Below are positions 49,880 through 58,703 of a stretch of DNA of 64,000 nt, in pieces. The first letter of the stretch is position 1, and each line of letters starts with the position of its first letter. The DNA comes from Kibdelosporangium aridum (GTDB taxonomy: Bacteria; Actinomycetota; Actinomycetes; Mycobacteriales; Pseudonocardiaceae), in the NCBI RefSeq assembly GCF_900176515.1, contig NZ_FWXV01000012.1:422275-486274 (forward strand), read 5' to 3'. Made by a program: the position numbers and the translations under genes. Under the pieces are notes generated by a model. It was not told the DNA's origin, did not search any database, and saw only the letters and a program-made list of their open reading frames with translations.

Positions 49880-50601
49880 TCGTGGGTGAGTCGCTGCGGC
49901 GAGCCACGGTTGGCGATGTGGACGTCCATCGCCTTGCGTCCCGGATTGGACAAGCACCACCTGTGGATCGCGAGGTGCTGCAACGCGATGACCTGTCGAT
50001 CTGGGTCGAGCAGACTTTCGGGCTCCGCGAGGACGAGGAAGGCAATCTCGTCCGCCAATCCCCTGCTCGGCTTCAGGACGCGTCGGCGCAACTGGCCGCG
50101 CTCACCGGAGCCGATGTCGCCGATTGCACCACCGCGCTGCGAGACACCCTGCTGTCCGGCTCACGAGCACGTGACGCCGAAGTCCGGTCCCTGTTTCCGT
50201 TCAAGCTGCACCAGTTCATCGGCAAAGGCGACACGGCCTACGTCACCCTCGACCGGCCTGGCATCCGCTACATCACTACTCAGTACCAACGAAGTGCCCC
50301 AGTAGGCCCGGCAGGTCAGTCACATTTCCCGCTGGCATTCTGCCGCGAATGTGGCCAGGACTATCTCGTCGTCAATCGAGAACAGGGCGGCGAGAGGTTC
50401 ACCCCTCGCGTGCTGAACGGTGGACTCGGTGAGCCAGCTGACCGTCGCGGCGGGACTGCTGCTCGGAGCGTGAGCGTCCTTCCGGTGGAAGAGCACTGGT
50501 TTCGTCGCCCGGTGTTGCTTCGTCCGAGCAACTCGAAAAGCTTCGCGCAGGAGTCCTTTGTGCAACCCGGTCAACCGGCGGGGTCGGTTCCGGCCAGGTA
50601 G
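49880..50601 (+). pseudogene. DEAD/DEAH helicase (DUF1998-type, defence-like) internal fragment
   Basis: The plus strand reads DLSIWVEQTFGLREDEEGNL, then SLFPFKLHQFIGKGDTAYVT and FPLAFCRECGQDYLVVNREQ. This matches the middle of large helicases of the DISARM/MrfA-related kind, in which F-R-L-H-Q-F-x-x-x-G-D-T-x-Y-x-T-L-E ... LP-L-x-F-C-R-E-C-G-Q-E-Y is a conserved zinc-finger-like block. Both N-terminal DEAD box and C-terminal motifs are missing. It is a defence-island scar just outside repeat B. Identification is from memory of the family. Confidence 0.55.
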
Positions 50602-50604
50602 CGG

Positions 50605-50628
50605 GTCGTTCCAGACACCCGGCAGCTG
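50605..50628 (+). repeat. Intergenic repeat, copy 1 (upstream of GlsB-like gene)
   Basis: Core GT(C/T)GTTCC(A/G)GAC is followed by (A/G)CCCGGCAGCTG; 21 of 24 bases match copy 2. Similarity continues in register for about 66 bp (50586-50651) with ATCCACAA at the same spacing. Confidence 0.6.
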
Positions 50629-50839
50629 GGACACCAGGCCGGCATCCACAACACTTGTGTCATGGAGTTCCGGGAAGACACTGCAGCGAAACGAGGTTTG
50701 CCTTCTCGGGCAATGATGTCCGTTGCTGCGCGGGAAGTTCCTCGGATGTCGCGAACGATTCGGTCTGCGCGGAAGTGAGTTGAGCCACTGACGCACTCGA
50801 CCACGACCATCCGGCCCAACTGACGTCCCAGGAGACAAC

Positions 50840-51109
50840 ATGGCCATTTCCGGCATCTTCAGCGCGCTCGTCATCGGTTTGATCATCGGCGCACTGGGCA
50901 GGCTGATCGTGCCAGGCAAGCAACGCATTCCGATCTGGCTGACCATCCTGATCGGCATCGTCGCCGCACTGATCGGCACATTCGCCGCCAACGCACTCGG
51001 CGTGGGCGACACCCGCGGCATCGACTGGATCGAGCTGATCATCCAGATCGCCCTCGCCGCCGGTGGAGTCAGCCTGGCGGCCCGGATGTACGTCCGCAGG
51101 CACCTCTGA
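50840..51109 (+). CDS. GlsB/YeaQ/YmgE family membrane stress protein
   Basis: ATG 50840 after AGGAG. The 89-residue protein has three membrane helices: ISGIFSALVIGLIIGALGRL, IWLTILIGIVAALIGTFAAN and IELIIQIALAAGGVSLAARM, with the glycine-zipper repeats typical of the transglycosylase-associated GlsB family. Members are stress-induced, but their mechanism is not defined. It lies 396 bp before Spo0M, with a similar upstream repeat, so both may answer to the same envelope or osmotic stress signal. Confidence 0.9.
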   Translation: MAISGIFSALVIGLIIGALGRLIVPGKQRIPIWLTILIGIVAALIGTFAANALGVGDTRGIDWIELIIQIALAAGGVSLAARMYVRRHL

Positions 51110-51505
51110 CCGCACCCGAGCCCGCGCGGTGGGCGTCGCCCCGCCCCTCGACGACGCCTACCGCGCAACCTGCAGAAGTGTCCTGCGTCCGTGTTGACCT
51201 GATGCTGGCATAGGACTGCTTGCTTGTCACCGCACTGTGCGCCGGTCTTCTGGTGCCGATCGGCACAGCCGCCACAGTGGACACCACAGAAGACGGATCG
51301 GGCACGGGGCTCGGCCGATTGGCGGGGGTGAGTCCAGCCGGGTGGCCGGTTGTTCCGGACGCCCGGCAGCTGAGATCAACGCGAAGAATCCACAATGCTG
51401 GAACACGGCACTCGTTGAGCACACGGATCGGACGCCCGCGGTTCGCCGGGATGTGCACAACGCCGCACCAGACTTGATTCAACCGTCCAAAGAGGAGACC
51501 TTCTG
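51110..51505. other. 396-bp region between GlsB-like and Spo0M genes
   Basis: Contains the second intergenic repeat copy (51349-51372). A plus-strand frame 51220-51477 opens with a signal-peptide-like LVTALCAGLLVPIGTAAT, but has no ribosome site and turns to low-quality code. No gene is called. Confidence 0.5.
51349..51372 (+). repeat. Intergenic repeat, copy 2 (upstream of Spo0M)
   Basis: It matches copy 1 (50605-50628) at 21 of 24 bases, and the surrounding 66 bp (51330-51395) align without gaps. It lies 134 bp before the Spo0M start. Confidence 0.6.
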
Positions 51506-52567
51506 ATGTTCAGTCGAATGCTGAGCGCCTTCGGCATCGGCGGCCCGTCCGTCGACACCGTGCTGGACTCGCCGCACGCCGTGCCCGGCCAGCCGATCAC
51601 CGGGCAGGTCCGCATCCAGGGCGGCAGCTCGGACGCCGAGATCAGCCAGATCGTGCTGTCCCTCGTCACCCAGGTCGAGGCCGAGCGAGGCGGCTTCGGC
51701 GGCGATGACGAGCACCACGGTGGCGACACGGAGTTCTTCCGGATGGTCGTGCAGCAGGGGCTGCGGGTGCCGGCGGGTCAGCTGGTCTCGATCCCGTTCC
51801 AGCTGCCGGTGCCGTGGGAGACGCCGATCACCGCGGTCGGCGGTGCGGCCCTGCCGGGGTTGGGCGTGGGTGTGCGCACCGAACTGCTCGTCGCGGGCGC
51901 ACCCGACAAGGGCGACCTCGACCCGGTCCTGGTCGGTCCGCTGCCCTCGCAGGACAAGGTGCTGGACGCGTTCGGGCAGCTGGGGTTCTCGTTCCGCAGC
52001 GCCGGCGTCGAGGCCGGGAGCCTGCCCGGTGTGCCGCACGAGTTCGGCTTCTACCAGGAGCTCGAGTTCTTCCCGCCGGCCCAGTTCGCGGGCATGGTGA
52101 ACCAGGTCGAGCTGACCTTCGTGGCCAACGCCCACGAGTTGCAAGTGATCCTCGATGCCGACAGGCGCCGCGGCGGGTTCTCGTCGGGTGGCGACACCTC
52201 CGGCCATCTCCGGCTGTCCCACCAGGAGGCGCAGGCCACCAACTGGGCCGCAGCCATCAGCGACTGGCTCACAGAGGTCGCCCAGCGCGGCCAGACGAAC
52301 CCCGCGTTCAGCGGGGCTCACAACCCGGCGTTCGGCGGCCAGACCGGCCGCAACCCCGCCTTCGGCGGACAGCCGGGCTTCGGCGGACAGCCGGGCTACG
52401 GTGGCCGCGGCTACGACCACGACGACCACAACCAGCAAGGTCAACGGCGCAGGCCGGGCATGGGCGGCATGCTCGCCGCCGGTGCGGCCGGTGCCGCCGG
52501 CGGCGTGCTCGGCGGCATGGCTCTCGGCAGTATGGCCGAGGAGTTCTTCGGCGACGACGAGGGATGA
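51506..52567 (+). CDS. Spo0M (arrestin-like) sporulation-control protein
   Basis: ATG 51506 after AGAGGAGACC. The 353-residue protein has the Spo0M/arrestin fold: MFSRMLSAFGIGGPSVDTVL, then GQPITGQVRIQGGSSDAEIS and FQLPVPWETPITAVGG, with LRVPAGQLVSIPFQLP. The C-terminal part has three NPAFGG/GFGGQP low-complexity repeats (about 260-300) and an Ala/Gly-rich tail (GGMLAAGAAGAAGGVLGGMA) ending FFGDDEG. In Bacillus, Spo0M affects sporulation and cell shape; in actinomycetes its role is unclear. It may be co-induced with GlsB. Confidence 0.9.
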   Translation: MFSRMLSAFGIGGPSVDTVLDSPHAVPGQPITGQVRIQGGSSDAEISQIVLSLVTQVEAERGGFGGDDEHHGGDTEFFRMVVQQGLRVPAGQLVSIPFQLPVPWETPITAVGGAALPGLGVGVRTELLVAGAPDKGDLDPVLVGPLPSQDKVLDAFGQLGFSFRSAGVEAGSLPGVPHEFGFYQELEFFPPAQFAGMVNQVELTFVANAHELQVILDADRRRGGFSSGGDTSGHLRLSHQEAQATNWAAAISDWLTEVAQRGQTNPAFSGAHNPAFGGQTGRNPAFGGQPGFGGQPGYGGRGYDHDDHNQQGQRRRPGMGGMLAAGAAGAAGGVLGGMALGSMAEEFFGDDEG

Positions 52568-52721
52568 CCCGGCCTCACAACGAAACCTGCGTGACAGGCG
52601 TCGTCCCGGGACTCCTGTCACGCACCTTTCCGCTGTGGCAGCAGACCACTTCCAACCGTGGGGTGATGTCCACTGAGGACTTGCTCCCCCAGAGCGATAC
52701 CGAGGACTTGGCGAGGAACGG

Positions 52722-54020
52722 ATGTTCAGCCCATTGAACTTGTCGCTGATCAATGGGCCGACCCCCGTCATCGCAACCGTCGCCGGTGTGCTCGCGCTGG
52801 TCGCTCTGGCAATCCGGAAGAACCGGACGTGGTGGACCCGGATCGTCCCGGCCGTGGTGCTGGCGTGCGCCGCTGTGACAGCCGGGCTGAAGCTCGTGGT
52901 CGACCACGTGTGGAAGCCGTGGCCGGAGCCGCTTCCCACGATCCTGGCGGTGTGGGCGGGCGCGGCGCTGCTCGCGGTGTGCCTGGCGATCGCGCGACTG
53001 CGAGCAGGGCGGTGGTATTCGCGGGTGCTGAGCGTGGTGCTGGTGCTGGTCGTGACGGCAAGTGCGGTGACGGCGGCGAACGCGTACTTCGGTTTCTACC
53101 CCACGCCGCGCGCGGTGCTCGAGCTGTTCACGAACAACCGGGTCGACCTCGACGTGGCCGCGAAGCCGGCGTCGAGCGTGGTCGAGGTGCCTGCGGGCGG
53201 CAAGCTCGCCGACGTCTGGCAGAAGCCCGCGGACCTGCCCAAGCGGGGAACGGTGTCGGAGGCGCCGATTCCCGGTGCGTTCAAGGCACGTCCGGCGTGG
53301 ATCTACCTGCCGCCCGCATATGCGGCGACGCCTCGCCCGCGGTTGCCGGTCGTGGTGTTGCTGCCGGGCCAGCCCGGTTCGCCGCGCGACTGGTTCGACG
53401 CGGGCCGGCTCACCGAGCGCCTGGACGCGTTCGCGCGCGAGCATGACGGGCTGGCACCGATTGTGGTTGTGGCCGACCAGCTCGGCGCAACGATGGCGAA
53501 CCCGCTGTGCCTGGACTCGAAGCTGGGGCGGTCGGAGACGTATCTGGCCCGCGAGGTGCCCGAGTGGATCAAGCAGCGGCTGACGGTCGACGAGCGCCGC
53601 GAGGCTTGGACCATCGCGGGTTTCTCCCAGGGAGGCACGTGCGCTGTACAGCTCGCGGTGCGCGCGCCGGACGTGTACGGGAACTTCATCGACATCGCCG
53701 GACAGCGCGAGCCTTCGCTCGGTTCCCGTGCCGAGACGGTCAAGGCCGCGTTCGGTGGTGACGAGGCGGCGTTCGTGCGCGTCAATCCGATGGACGTCCT
53801 TGCCCGCGAACGGTTCCCGCAGACAGCGGGTGTGATCGTCGCGGGACGTGACGACGTGCTCTACCGCCAGGAGGACGCCGAGGTGTTCGAGGCCTGTCGC
53901 AAGGCCGGTATGGACGTGCTGTGGAAGGAACTGCCGGGCGGGCACGACTGGAACGTGTGGCGACCGGGCCTCTACGACTCCTTGCCTTGGCTCGCCGCAC
54001 GAACGGGCCTGAGCAGATGA
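52722..54020 (+). CDS. Membrane-anchored esterase (antigen 85/esterase D-like fold)
   Basis: The 432-residue protein starts MFSPLNLSLINGPTPVIATV and has four membrane helices in the first 115 residues, then an alpha/beta hydrolase domain. The nucleophile Ser is in IAGFSQGGTCAVQL, the acid Asp probably in VIVAGRDDVLYRQ and the His in PGGHDWNVWRPG. It resembles the LpqC/FbpA-type esterases. It lies 58 bp before a large aminoacyl-PG synthase gene. In Corynebacterium an esterase of this kind is, as I recall, co-transcribed with alanyl-PG synthase and acts on the same lipids. A joint job in lipid aminoacylation is inferred. Confidence 0.82.
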   Translation: MFSPLNLSLINGPTPVIATVAGVLALVALAIRKNRTWWTRIVPAVVLACAAVTAGLKLVVDHVWKPWPEPLPTILAVWAGAALLAVCLAIARLRAGRWYSRVLSVVLVLVVTASAVTAANAYFGFYPTPRAVLELFTNNRVDLDVAAKPASSVVEVPAGGKLADVWQKPADLPKRGTVSEAPIPGAFKARPAWIYLPPAYAATPRPRLPVVVLLPGQPGSPRDWFDAGRLTERLDAFAREHDGLAPIVVVADQLGATMANPLCLDSKLGRSETYLAREVPEWIKQRLTVDERREAWTIAGFSQGGTCAVQLAVRAPDVYGNFIDIAGQREPSLGSRAETVKAAFGGDEAAFVRVNPMDVLARERFPQTAGVIVAGRDDVLYRQEDAEVFEACRKAGMDVLWKELPGGHDWNVWRPGLYDSLPWLAARTGLSR

Positions 54021-54078
54021 CCCCTGAGCAGATGCCCGCTGTGCAGATGACTGCGGTGACCACCAGGAAACGAGAGAC

Positions 54079-56526
54079 ATGAGCACACAACTGGACCGGA
54101 TCACGAGGCTGATCGGCAGGCTGCTGCGGACCGCTCCGCTGACTTGTGTCTTCCTCATCGCGTTCTGGTCCATCGGCGCGCTGACTGGCGCGCTGGGCGG
54201 CCCGAACGACGAGCTGCTCGCGCGGATCGGCTTCGGCACCGGCAGTCCGTTGTGGACGGCACTCTCCTCTGCGCTGTGGGCCATGGATCTCACGGGTTAC
54301 GTGGTAACCACTGCGCTGCTGCTCGTCTTCGGCACGCTGACCGAACGTGAGCTCGGCGCCCTGCGCACCGCGGCGATCTTCCTCGCCTCCCACGTGATCG
54401 GGGTGTTCCTGGGACTGGGGGTGGTGCAGCTCGGCAGCACCCTGCAGTGGTCCTGGCTGGAGTCGCTCACGGGCGAGGTCGCGGCCGGCCCGTCGATCGG
54501 CGGGGTGGGACTCGCACTGGCGTGCACGTTCCGCATGCCGGTGTTGTGGCGGCGCCGCGTCCGGCTCCTGACAGCACTGTCGCTGCTGGTGCTCACCTTG
54601 TACTCCGGGTGGCTGGAGGACCTGCTGAGGCTGACCGGTGGCGTGGCCGGACTGCTGATCGGCCTGTTGTTCCTCCACAAGGACACCGCCCGCACGCCCC
54701 GGACACTGGCGGAGACGCGGGTTCTCGTCGGGCTTCTGGTGGCGGCGTCGGCGCTCGGACCGGTGGTGGCGATGATGTCGCCGTTCCCGAACGGCCCGCT
54801 GTCGTGGTTCTCCGACGTGGTGGCCGTCGCCCAGCCAGCACAGTCGGACGTGGACCTGGCTTGTGCCTCGGATGCGGTCGAGCAATGCCGCACGATGTTG
54901 ATCCAGCTGTCCTACGGCCGGTTCCCGGCGCTGGTGATGTCACTGCTGCCGGCGTTGCTGCTGCTGGTGCTGGCAGAAGGGCTGCGGCGCGGGCGGCGTT
55001 TCGCGTGGTGGTCGGCGCTGGGCTGCAGCCTGGCGTACGCGGCGATCACCGGGTGGTACGTCGCGGAGGCCGCGCGGTTCCCGGATGTCGGTGACCTGGA
55101 GGTCGGTTTCTCCTACGGCGTGCCGATCCTGGCGCCGCTCGCCATCACCGCCGTGCTGCTGTTGACGCGCAAGCACTTCACCGTGCGGCTTCCGCGGCAC
55201 GCGATCCGGACGTTCTGGCGGTTCACCCTCGGCAGCATCGGCCTGCTGTCCGCGCTGTACGTGTTCGGCGGCTACCTGGTGCGCGACCAGCTCACACCGC
55301 AGCCGGGTTTTCTCCAGCTGCTCGCCGACCTGCCGACGCGGTTCCTGCCGCCGGGCTACCTCGGGCTGGTTCCGTTGCAGTTCAAGGCAAACGGGTTCGC
55401 CGGCACGCTGCTGTTCGAGTACAGCGGCGTGGTGTTCTGGCTGATCGTGCTGGCGGGTTTGCTGATGGCATCGTGGCGAGCGTGGCCGTCGTCGTCGGAG
55501 AAAGAAGCGGCCCGCGCCCGCGAACTCATGCGGTGGCACGGCGGTCCGTCGTTGTCGTACATGACCACGTGGCGCGGCAACCAGTACTGGTTCACTCCGG
55601 ACGGCGAGACAGTGATCGCGTACCGGGTCGTGGCCACGATCGCGCTGACCGTCGGCGACCCGGTCGGGCCCGCGCGGATAGACGCCGTGCGCGGATTTGC
55701 CGAGTTCTGCTCGGAAAACGGCTGGACGCCGTGCCTGTACAGCATCAGCGCCGAGACCAGGGACGAGGTCGCCCCGCTCGGTTGGCCGGCGGTGCAGGTC
55801 GCCGAGGACACCGTGATCGACCTCGACACACTGGCCTTCACCGGCAAGAAGTGGCAGGACGTGCGCACCGCGCTGAACAAGGCGGCCAAGCAAGGCATCA
55901 CCGCCGAGTGGTGCGCCTACGCCGACGCGCCGTTCGCGATCACCGACCAGGTTCGGTGGATCTCGGCGGAGTGGGTGGCGGACAAGGGTTTGCCGGAGAT
56001 GGGCTTCACGCTCGGCGGCCTCGAGGAGCTCACCGGCGACGGTGTGCGGTGCCTGCTCGCGATCGACGCCGACCGCACCGTGCACGGCATCACGAGCTGG
56101 CTGCCGGTGTACGCCGACGGCGAGGTCCGCGGGTACACGCTCGACTTCATGCGCCGCCGTGCCAACGGTTTCCGCGGCGCGATGGAGTTCCTGATCGCCT
56201 CGGCCGCACTGGAGCTGAAGAACGAGGGAGCGCGGTTCCTGAGCCTGTCCGGCGCACCGCTCGCCCGGTTGGACCGGGGTGAACGTCCCCGTCTGCTGCA
56301 GCGGGTGCTGGACATCACAGGACAGGTCATGGAACCGGTCTACGGATTCCGCTCGCTGTTCGCGTTCAAGGCGAAGTTCCAGCCGACCTACCGGCCGATG
56401 TACATGGCCTACCCGGACGCCGCCGCGCTGCCCCGCATCGCCAACGCGGTCAGCCGCGCCTACCTGCCCCACGTCACTGTGCGCCAAGGCCTCCGCCTCG
56501 CCGCGAGGATGATCGGCCGCCCGTGA
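54079..56526 (+). CDS. Aminoacyl-phosphatidylglycerol synthase (MprF-like), with rhomboid-like N-terminal half
   Basis: ATG 54079 (MSTQLDRITRLIGRLLRTAP). The first 450 residues hold about 12 membrane helices, the start resembling rhomboid-like folds (LTCVFLIAFWSIGALTGALG). The C-terminal 350 residues are the DUF2156 transferase domain: MTTWRGNQYWFTPDGETVIA, DPVGPARIDAVRGFAEFC and LDFMRRRANGFRGAMEFLIA, with FLSLSGAPLARLDRGE. It uses an aminoacyl-tRNA to put Ala or Lys on phosphatidylglycerol or diacylglycerol, lowering surface charge and so giving cationic-peptide resistance. The N-terminal part differs from the flippase half of Firmicutes MprF. It follows the esterase gene on the same strand. 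Confidence 0.85.
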   Translation: MSTQLDRITRLIGRLLRTAPLTCVFLIAFWSIGALTGALGGPNDELLARIGFGTGSPLWTALSSALWAMDLTGYVVTTALLLVFGTLTERELGALRTAAIFLASHVIGVFLGLGVVQLGSTLQWSWLESLTGEVAAGPSIGGVGLALACTFRMPVLWRRRVRLLTALSLLVLTLYSGWLEDLLRLTGGVAGLLIGLLFLHKDTARTPRTLAETRVLVGLLVAASALGPVVAMMSPFPNGPLSWFSDVVAVAQPAQSDVDLACASDAVEQCRTMLIQLSYGRFPALVMSLLPALLLLVLAEGLRRGRRFAWWSALGCSLAYAAITGWYVAEAARFPDVGDLEVGFSYGVPILAPLAITAVLLLTRKHFTVRLPRHAIRTFWRFTLGSIGLLSALYVFGGYLVRDQLTPQPGFLQLLADLPTRFLPPGYLGLVPLQFKANGFAGTLLFEYSGVVFWLIVLAGLLMASWRAWPSSSEKEAARARELMRWHGGPSLSYMTTWRGNQYWFTPDGETVIAYRVVATIALTVGDPVGPARIDAVRGFAEFCSENGWTPCLYSISAETRDEVAPLGWPAVQVAEDTVIDLDTLAFTGKKWQDVRTALNKAAKQGITAEWCAYADAPFAITDQVRWISAEWVADKGLPEMGFTLGGLEELTGDGVRCLLAIDADRTVHGITSWLPVYADGEVRGYTLDFMRRRANGFRGAMEFLIASAALELKNEGARFLSLSGAPLARLDRGERPRLLQRVLDITGQVMEPVYGFRSLFAFKAKFQPTYRPMYMAYPDAAALPRIANAVSRAYLPHVTVRQGLRLAARMIGRP

Positions 56527-56637
56527 CCAACCACAGTGGACCGAGCCGGCCGGCTGGGTAGGTCCGGCCGGTCGGCGGTGTCGGCACCCCAACCTGACGG
56601 ATGGCCCGCCACCCGACCGCACCGAGACAGTCTCTAC

Positions 56638-57918
56638 ATGACAAAGATGCCACCACCGCAGGACACCTCGACTGCGCAGGAGACATCGCCTTCCCAGTCC
56701 CAGACGCCGGCTCCCTCGATGGGGCGTCTGGTCGGCGTGGATCTGGCCCGCGCACTGGCCGTGTTCGGCATGTACGTCGTGCACCTCGGCCCCTCGGCGG
56801 CCAACGCGAGCGGCGTCGGCGCCTGGGTGCGGCACCTGGCGGAAGGCCGTTCGTCGGCCCTGTTCGCCACGCTCGCCGGGTTCTCGCTGATGCTGATCGC
56901 CGGCCGCCTTGAGCCGAAGACCGGTGTGGCCGGACGACAGGCGAAGGCCCGGATCGCGATCCGGGCCGTGATCCTGCTCGTCCTGGGCACCGTGATGATC
57001 ACGTTTTACGGGGATGTGGTGATCCTCGCCTCCTACGGGCTCTTCTTCCTGCTGGCAATGCCACTGCTGCGACTGAACGCCAAGACACTCGCGATCATCG
57101 CGGCCGGGATCGCCGTCGTCGGGCCGCCGCTGGCCTTCGGCCTCAAGTCCCTGATCACCGAGCCGGCCAGGGCTGCCATCAAGGCCTACGACCCACTCGC
57201 CCAACTCGGCGGCGCGGGACTGCTGGACCTCCTGCTCACCGGCTTCTACCCCGCGATCCCCTGGATGGCGTTCATCATCGCCGGCATGGCCCTGGGCCGG
57301 CTGGACGTGTCCTCCGGCGCCGTGCGGCGGCGGCTGGCCGTGTTGGGTCCCGCCCTCGCCGTGTTCGCCTACGGCACCTCCTGGCTGCTGGCCCAGCTGA
57401 TCGACGGCGTCCGGGAAGCCGCGGAGATGCAGAGCGCCAGGGGACCCGGCTCGGGCATGGGCTCGGGACCGAAGGACTTCGGCGCCGCCGGTGACATGAT
57501 GCCGTCCAACGCCCCCGGCTCGGCCTGGTCGTTGCTGACCTCAGGGCCGCACAGCGGAATGCCGTTCGACATCATCGGCTGCGTCGGAGTCGCGATCACC
57601 GTGATCGTGCTCGCGATGGTGGCAGTCGACCGCCTGCCGCTGCTGCGCCGCCTGGCCGCACCGATGATCGCCGTGGGCACCATGTCGCTGACCGCCTACG
57701 TCGGCCACTTCCTGCTGTCGTCCCAGATGTCCGGGGCCTCCGGAGCCTCCGGGATCGGCGTGTCCGTCGGGTCCGAGTCCCAGTCGTCCTGGATGCCGGT
57801 GCTCGTGTTCATCTTCGGCGCCATGGTGTTCGCCTGGATCTGGTCTCGCTTCTTCCGCAAGGGACCGCTGGAGTACCTGCTCAACCTCGCCACCAAACCG
57901 GCGAAGCACATCCGCTGA
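56638..57918 (+). CDS. DUF418-family membrane protein
   Basis: ATG 56638 (MTKMPPPQDTSTAQ). The 426-residue protein has a Pro/Ser-rich cytoplasmic start, then MGRLVGVDLARALAVFGMYV, a common DUF418/acyltransferase-3-like opening. About ten membrane helices follow, with FYPAIPWMAFIIAGMALGRL and SLTAYVGHFLLSSQM near the end. A Gly/Ser-rich loop (about 270-310) stands on the outside. Members are of unknown function and often occur in envelope loci. It lies 111 bp after the MprF-like gene. Confidence 0.82.
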   Translation: MTKMPPPQDTSTAQETSPSQSQTPAPSMGRLVGVDLARALAVFGMYVVHLGPSAANASGVGAWVRHLAEGRSSALFATLAGFSLMLIAGRLEPKTGVAGRQAKARIAIRAVILLVLGTVMITFYGDVVILASYGLFFLLAMPLLRLNAKTLAIIAAGIAVVGPPLAFGLKSLITEPARAAIKAYDPLAQLGGAGLLDLLLTGFYPAIPWMAFIIAGMALGRLDVSSGAVRRRLAVLGPALAVFAYGTSWLLAQLIDGVREAAEMQSARGPGSGMGSGPKDFGAAGDMMPSNAPGSAWSLLTSGPHSGMPFDIIGCVGVAITVIVLAMVAVDRLPLLRRLAAPMIAVGTMSLTAYVGHFLLSSQMSGASGASGIGVSVGSESQSSWMPVLVFIFGAMVFAWIWSRFFRKGPLEYLLNLATKPAKHIR

Positions 57919-58043
57919 GACGCGGCCGACCGGCTGGTGGAGAACCTGCCGGTCGGCCGGCCCGGCCCGCCGGTTTCCGGATGGCGAGTCCGCGCCGGTC
58001 TCGGTGAGACTGAACGCGTGCAGGATCCACAAAGGAGCGTGGC

Positions 58044-58703
58044 ATGATCCGGGTGGTCGTCGTGGACGACGAGGAGCTCGTGCGGACCGGTTTCCGCCTC
58101 ATCCTCCAGGCGGCCGGAGACATAGAGGTCGTCGCGACTCCCACCGGCGCGCAAGCGGTGCGCGAGATCAGTCTGCTCAAGCCCGACCTCGTGCTGCTGG
58201 ACATCCGGATGCCGGACGTGGACGGCCTGACCATCCTGCGTCAGCTGCAGGGTCTCAAGCCGCCGCCGGTCGTGGCAATGCTGACGACGTTCGACTCCGA
58301 CGAGTACATCGCCATGGCGCTACGGTCGGCCGCGGCCGGGTTCATCCTCAAGGACACCGGGCCCGAGCAGCTCGCCCAAATGGTGCGCACGCTGGTCAGC
58401 GGCGGTGTCGTGCTCTCCCCCAAGGTCACCCGCACGGTCGTCGACGGCTACCTCGGTTCCGGCGCGGGCTCGGCGGCCTCCGAGCAGGTCGAGTTGCTGA
58501 CCGAACGCGAACGCATGGTGCTCGTGCTGATCGCCGAGGGGCTGTCCAACGCCGACATCGCCACACGGATCCACGTCAGCGTCGGCACGGTGAAGGACCA
58601 CGTCAGCGCCATCCTCACCAAGCTCCGCGTGGGCAGCAGGGTGCAGGCGGCCCTGGTGGCACAGCGAGCCGGCCTGCTCGACGGCAGCGGGGAGCCGCTA
58701 TGA
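58044..58703 (+). CDS. NarL/LuxR-type response regulator
   Basis: ATG 58044 after AAAGGAG. The 219-residue protein has the receiver domain with DD near residues 8-9 (VVVVDDEELVRT), the phospho-acceptor Asp53 in LVLLDIRMPD, Thr in MLTTFDSDEYI and Lys in FILKDTGP. A LuxR helix-turn-helix follows: TERERMVLVLIAEGLSNADI, then ATRIHVSVGTVKDHVSAILT. It overlaps the start of the histidine kinase by ATGA (58700-58703), so they are translated together. Confidence 0.95.
   Translation: MIRVVVVDDEELVRTGFRLILQAAGDIEVVATPTGAQAVREISLLKPDLVLLDIRMPDVDGLTILRQLQGLKPPPVVAMLTTFDSDEYIAMALRSAAAGFILKDTGPEQLAQMVRTLVSGGVVLSPKVTRTVVDGYLGSGAGSAASEQVELLTERERMVLVLIAEGLSNADIATRIHVSVGTVKDHVSAILTKLRVGSRVQAALVAQRAGLLDGSGEPL

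Noticed and set aside
51220..51477. A small secreted protein (LVTALCAGLLVPIGTAAT...)
   Set aside because: No ribosome-binding site and the rest of the frame overlaps the intergenic repeat; it looks like chance.
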